Shown: piece after piece, positions 60,464-64,000 of the stretch
Layout: every line of letters starts with the position of its first letter
Numbering within the stretch: the stretch's first letter is position 1
Assembly (NCBI RefSeq): GCF_000150955.2
Contig: NW_002238036.1
Span: forward strand, 76,815-140,814
Direction: 5' to 3'
Source: Phaeodactylum tricornutum CCAP 1055/1
Taxonomy: Eukaryota > Bacillariophyta > Bacillariophyceae > Surirellales > Neidiaceae
DNA length: 64,000 bases
Made by a program: the position numbers and the translations under genes
Notes under the pieces: generated by a model
Databases searched by the model: none
The model's input: the letters and a program-made list of their open reading frames with translations, nothing else
What the model was told of the DNA's origin: nothing

Positions 60464-62296
60464 CTAAAAGAAGAATCTAAGGGAATATGCCAAGCCGCCA
60501 AATTTCAGGATCGTCACGCCATCAAATCTGCGGCGCCGGAGCGACGTGGACAGTGATATCGGGAATTCGCTTTCGGCGACGGGAGCCGCTGTCATAATGG
60601 TCGGCATACCGCTGGGAACACTGCTAGGAACGTCACTAGGAACACTGCTAGGAACGTCGCTAGGAACATCGCTGGGAACGTCACTAGGAACATCGCTAGG
60701 AACGTCGCTGGGGATATCACTGGGCGTGGTGCTAGGAAAAAAGCTGGGGAGGTCACTCGGGATGTCACTTGGAACATCGCTGCGAGAGAATTGGGGAACA
60801 TCAAATATAGGCACGGCAACAGTTGGAGCACCAATTGGTACACTACTCATCAGGCCGTTTGACGAGTCTCCCGGGGGACTTAATTGAGGGCTAGCAGACG
60901 GACTTTCGTTGGGAAGTGTGGAAGCCGGAACTTGACTTTCTACAGTTCGCGTAGGGGTTGACGATGGAGAATTTGCTTCTCCGCCCGAATTGGTGGGCGG
61001 CGCTACATTGTCTCCATTGCTGGGTGCCGTGTTCATGTTCTTTGTCCTGGACCTATTTGGTGCCCTGTTCATGATTCTGTTGGGTGTCGTTATCGTAACC
61101 CCGTTTCTCTTCCCTCGGTTTCTCGGTGATTTACTTGGGGGGTCACTGGTTTCCTGACCAATTGCAGATGATTGGGTTTCAGGAACCAAATGGACCTTTT
61201 GTTGGGGAGAGCTTGGAGCCGCCGTTGCAGCTAGAATCTGTGTTATAGACCCGATGGTGTCAAAATTCCAACGGGGACCAATCTGACCACATCCTTCCGG
61301 TCCAATCTACGTTGACGGAGAGGGCAATCCAAGTATGAGACATGCAACTAGTGGAATCACATAGAATCACAAGACCTATCCATATCCATGAGTGTAGGAT
61401 AGCTCCTCTATTCTTCATTTTCAACTTACATCCGTTCTTCCTGGGCACGCATGCTCATGTTGAACGGCTTTCGGCGGTCCATTTCCGCACTGTACGTCAT
61501 TGTAAACAGGATTTCCAGCAATTCTAGGGCCCGGTCCTATTAACTCGCAAATCCGACGGATTGGTAGCCATCCTAGCGGTGTTTCTAAGATGTGATTCGC
61601 GAATTTGTGATCGAAGGACGAAGCACAATAGCACCGGCCATTGGCAGAATAGCTGTCAGCCCAGGATTTTCCCCCCGGGATTACGCCACCCACAACGTTG
61701 ACAATGGTTACAATATCGGGATGCGTATCTCTAGACCGCGGTAGAGTCATTGGTGGAGAAGCGTTGGCACCTTCGGCAGCTTCAAGGTTCCATTTTGGTC
61801 CAGTGTGCCCACAGCCGCTTTCTCCGATCTGTAGAAACAAAAGCAGAAAGAAGCATAAGCCCAGCCATATTTTACGAGTTTCTGTCCTGCATGTGCAGAG
61901 TCCAAATCTTTCATAGTTTCTTACATCAATTCGTCCAGGACAAAGCAATTCGTTTTTCTCCGTACTGGCAGGACCGTTGCCGCATTGAATATCATTATAT
62001 ACGGGTCGTCCGCGTCTTCCAGGTCCGGGTCCAACCAGGTCACAAACCTCCGTTGTTGTCATCCATCCCCTTGTCGTTTCGACAACAAAGTTGTCCATGT
62101 TGCTATCCGAAGGTAGACAGTAGCAGCTATCACCCTCCGAATAGCTGCTGGCCCACCGTGGTCGTGGGCTTACACCTACTTTAACTTCAACGACGGCTAT
62201 CACATCAGGATGGACGTTTTCTTGTGCATTGACCAGAAATAGAATGACGTTTATAGCCAACAGTCGAACCATTGATGGCGAACCGGAGTTTTCCAT
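60464..62296 (-). CDS. Secreted modular protein: two copies of a Cys-containing domain and a Ser/Pro/Asp/Val repeat tail
   Basis: Three exons are supported: 62296–61925, 61828–61430 and 61306–60464, giving about 537 residues, all introns in phase 0. A signal peptide (MVRLLAINVILFLVNAQ) leads into a domain of about 115 residues present twice: HPDVIAV...SCYC...TRGW...EVCDLVGPGP...PVYNDIQCGNGP...CPGRID|IGESGCGHTGPKWN, and again HPDIVTI...RCYC...TPLGW...ICELIGPGP...PVYNDVQCGNGP...CPGRTD|IGPEGCGQIGPRWN. The intron falls at the same point (|) in both copies. The C-terminal 240 residues are Ser/Pro/Asn-rich with a run of SDVP units (PSDVPSD...), as in diatom cell-surface or frustule-associated proteins. 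I cannot name the domain. An extracellular or cell-wall role is inferred. Reading exon 3 as a separate gene would start at a TTG and lose the domain end. Confidence 0.72.
60608..60790 (-). repeat. 12-bp coding minisatellite (Pro-Ser-Asp-Val units)
   Basis: Near-perfect 12-bp units (on the plus strand CTAGGAACGTCG and variants) encode repeated SDVP/SDIP/SSVP tetrapeptides in the C-terminal tail of the secreted protein. Length variation between alleles is likely. Confidence 0.85.
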
Positions 62297-63647
62297 TGCG
62301 TTAAAAAATATGAGACACCTCTTCCCTCGTCGATCAAAAATTTCCGCTTTCGTAACTTCTTTGATCTTGTTCTCGCAGGTCTACTCATCAGTCGCCTATT
62401 TCAACTCCGTTTGTCTGGTGTTGAGTTTTAGTTGCTCATCAAAAGAAAGTGATGTATACATTAAGTAATTCTGGCGTTCTGTGAATACATTTTTTGAAGA
62501 ACGAGTCATGCATTGCATTAGTCATCCCGGATGGCTAATCAACTGTAACCTTCTCATGTCGCTTGTTCTGTCGCCTGAATAGCATTTCAACTTGTATATA
62601 AATAAAGCAGGCAGATCAGAACTGCAATAATACATGCGGCATTTTGGCCTAGGTCGGTGGCTGATTATTCAGTCCCGTATGATTGGCACCCGCGGATTGC
62701 TCGCTCTGTTAAAATGTAAGGAATGTTCACTGCCAGGAAATGCTTGCATTTTTGTCCAGGAGACGACAAATTTCTCCTTTCTAACATTAACAACCGGCCG
62801 AGAAGATGAGCCATATAAATAAAGCAGGCAGATCAGAACCGTAATAATACATCCGCGAACATACGCATTTTGGCCTAGGTCGGTGGCTGATTATGCAGTC
62901 CCGTATTATTGGTACCCGCGGATTGCTCGCTCTGTTTTTACGTGAGGAATGTTCACTGCCAGGAAATGCTCGCATTTTTGTCTAGGAGACGACAAATTTC
63001 TCCTCTCAACGACCAGCCGAGAAGATAAGCCAGCGGTGTATTCAGTCAACAAACAATTTCCGCTGTTTAGTGTTCCGAGCAACTCATCATTGATACCAGT
63101 TTCTTTCGCTCCTGTCCCGACTAAATTCCTCGCTTTGTCCTCCGGAACGGGACATATGCTGGCTAGGTAGGTATTCCTTTTGGCAAGTATCCCGCGCCAT
63201 TGCTGACAAATGTGTAATTTCGTCTAAGCAGGGGTGTTGCGCTGGCAGGCCATACAGACGCATTCACTTTAATACCTATTTCAACGCACCGGCTGTCGCC
63301 ACTACAGCCAGAGCCGAGTCGTTGTGTTGCAGATGTCCGAAAGACAAATGTAAAATTGATTGGTTTTCCTTGCATTGCATGATTTCTTGCCAGTGGCGCA
63401 TGCCTACTATTCTGAAGGCACCTATGACGTCTGTAATGACTAGAGGACGAGTCATGTTACTTGAATATTTAGGCGACGTAGCTCTTATGCGAGATCATAC
63501 CTTGGTTATTCATTACTTCCAATATGATAGGGACCCCAGAGTCGACAGCACCTATGATGTTTCGAATGCTCAAGCCTTGCTCTTCGTGGACGTGAGGCTG
63601 CATGCATCCATCAGTGTAAGCGTCTACTGCATAAAAAAGCAGGAATT
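62297..63647. other. Intergenic region containing the 217-bp tandem duplication
   Basis: Besides the duplication at 62597–63033 I see no gene. The first 300 bp should include the promoter of the secreted-protein gene. Confidence 0.4.
62597..63033 (+). repeat. Tandem duplication, two units of about 217–220 bp
   Basis: Unit 1 starts TATAAATAAAGCAGGC at 62597 and unit 2 at 62814. They share long blocks such as GGCCTAGGTCGGTGGCTGAT, CCCGCGGATTGCTCGCTCTG and GAATGTTCACTGCCAGGAAA, with about 90% identity by eye and a few indels. Each unit begins with a TATAAATA box-like motif. Confidence 0.85.
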
Positions 63648-64000
63648 TCACCGCGTTTCGTATTGTTGCTGTCGATCGGCTTCCATGCGGGTCGCCATGC
63701 GGGAGGCTTCATCCATACTAGACGGTAAAACGCGTCGGACCATGGGCTGATCCGCGGCAAACGTGAAATAAAATTGGTTGGAAAGGCGAGCCGACACGCG
63801 CTCCGGTTCTGTCACCCAGGCTTCCACTTCCACGTAAATTAATGGCAGTTCCCGGTGATCATTGGAAGAGGCGTAGTAGTCCCCGAGTCGACCGTGATCC
63901 GTATATAAAACGCGGGAATTGAATACCAGCAAGTCGCCGACATCCACAGGATTGGCAAAGGACACGTCATCGACTTCTAAAAAGATGGGCCGGGCCCCAC
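63648..64000 (-). CDS. Acyl-CoA thioesterase, ACOT9-like HotDog domain (5' part beyond the window)
   Basis: The frame is open to the right edge of the window, so the start is outside. The visible 117 residues (from GARPIFLEVDDVSFANPVDVGDLL) match the second HotDog domain of ACOT9/ACOT10: 'VDVGDLLVFNSRVLYT', 'EVEAWVTEPERVSARLSNQFYFTF' and 'VRRVLPSSMDEASRMATRMEADR'. These enzymes hydrolyse long-chain acyl-CoA in mitochondria or, in some lineages, elsewhere. The apparent GTG start at 63965 is internal to the domain. The substrate is inferred only from the family. Confidence 0.85.
   Translation of the reverse strand, partial: GARPIFLEVDDVSFANPVDVGDLLVFNSRVLYTDHGRLGDYYASSNDHRELPLIYVEVEAWVTEPERVSARLSNQFYFTFAADQPMVRRVLPSSMDEASRMATRMEADRQQQYETR

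Noticed and set aside
60546-60887. Plus-strand frame coding LGTSLGTS repeats
   Set aside because: It is the antisense reading of the SDVP repeat array in the secreted-protein gene.
1-64000. CRISPR arrays, bacterial operons, prophage, tRNA and rRNA genes
   Set aside because: None was found; intron structure and gene content are eukaryotic nuclear.

Overview
The window is eukaryotic nuclear DNA and most likely comes from a pennate diatom; gene content and style fit Phaeodactylum tricornutum. Supporting signs are short GT–AG introns (about 90–130 bp), dense intron-poor genes on both strands, ASAF-like plastid presequences (for example SAFAP in the cysteine synthase), copia elements resembling the diatom CoDi groups, tandem myosins of an algal type, a Kir-type potassium channel and an SLC4 transporter. 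The organism call is inference; no rRNA or tRNA gene was seen.

Layout. 1–1.5 kb: 3' part of a DUF4116 repeat gene. 1.5–11.8 kb: a repeat-rich block with a decayed Ty1/copia element, two related LTRs nested in it in opposite orientations, and a terminal-inverted-repeat DNA element in its 3' flank that itself holds an LTR-like repeat. 11.8–22.1 kb: a gene-dense run with ATP23 protease, a catalytically dead FGE paralogue, NDUFA6, a glutathione transferase, a gamma-glutamylcyclotransferase-like protein, a FYVE–SYLF protein and an unassigned conserved protein. 22.4–31.3 kb: a truncated copy of a Kir channel 5' end, an SLC4 transporter, a second repeat-rich block, and the full Kir gene, which is broken by a run of 50 N. 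31.6–49 kb: plastid-type cysteine synthase, HID1, GH47 alpha-mannosidase, an APX/CcP-type peroxidase, a diatom-type hypothetical, an ornithine-decarboxylase-like pseudoenzyme and tocopherol cyclase. 49.2–57.3 kb: two tandem myosin heavy chains. 58.5–64 kb: a ClpS-like protein, a modular secreted protein ending in Ser/Asp/Val/Pro repeats, a 217-bp tandem duplication and the 3' part of an acyl-CoA thioesterase.

There are no operons. Some genes fit shared compartments: cysteine synthase, the peroxidase and tocopherol cyclase suit plastid sulfur and antioxidant metabolism; ATP23 and NDUFA6 are mitochondrial; HID1, GH47, the FGE paralogue and FYVE–SYLF belong to the endomembrane system. The observations most worth a second look are the decarboxylase pseudoenzyme, the modular secreted protein whose first intron reads through as a possible membrane helix, the duplicated Kir 5' end, and the nested repeat blocks. 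No wholly new multi-gene system is evident.
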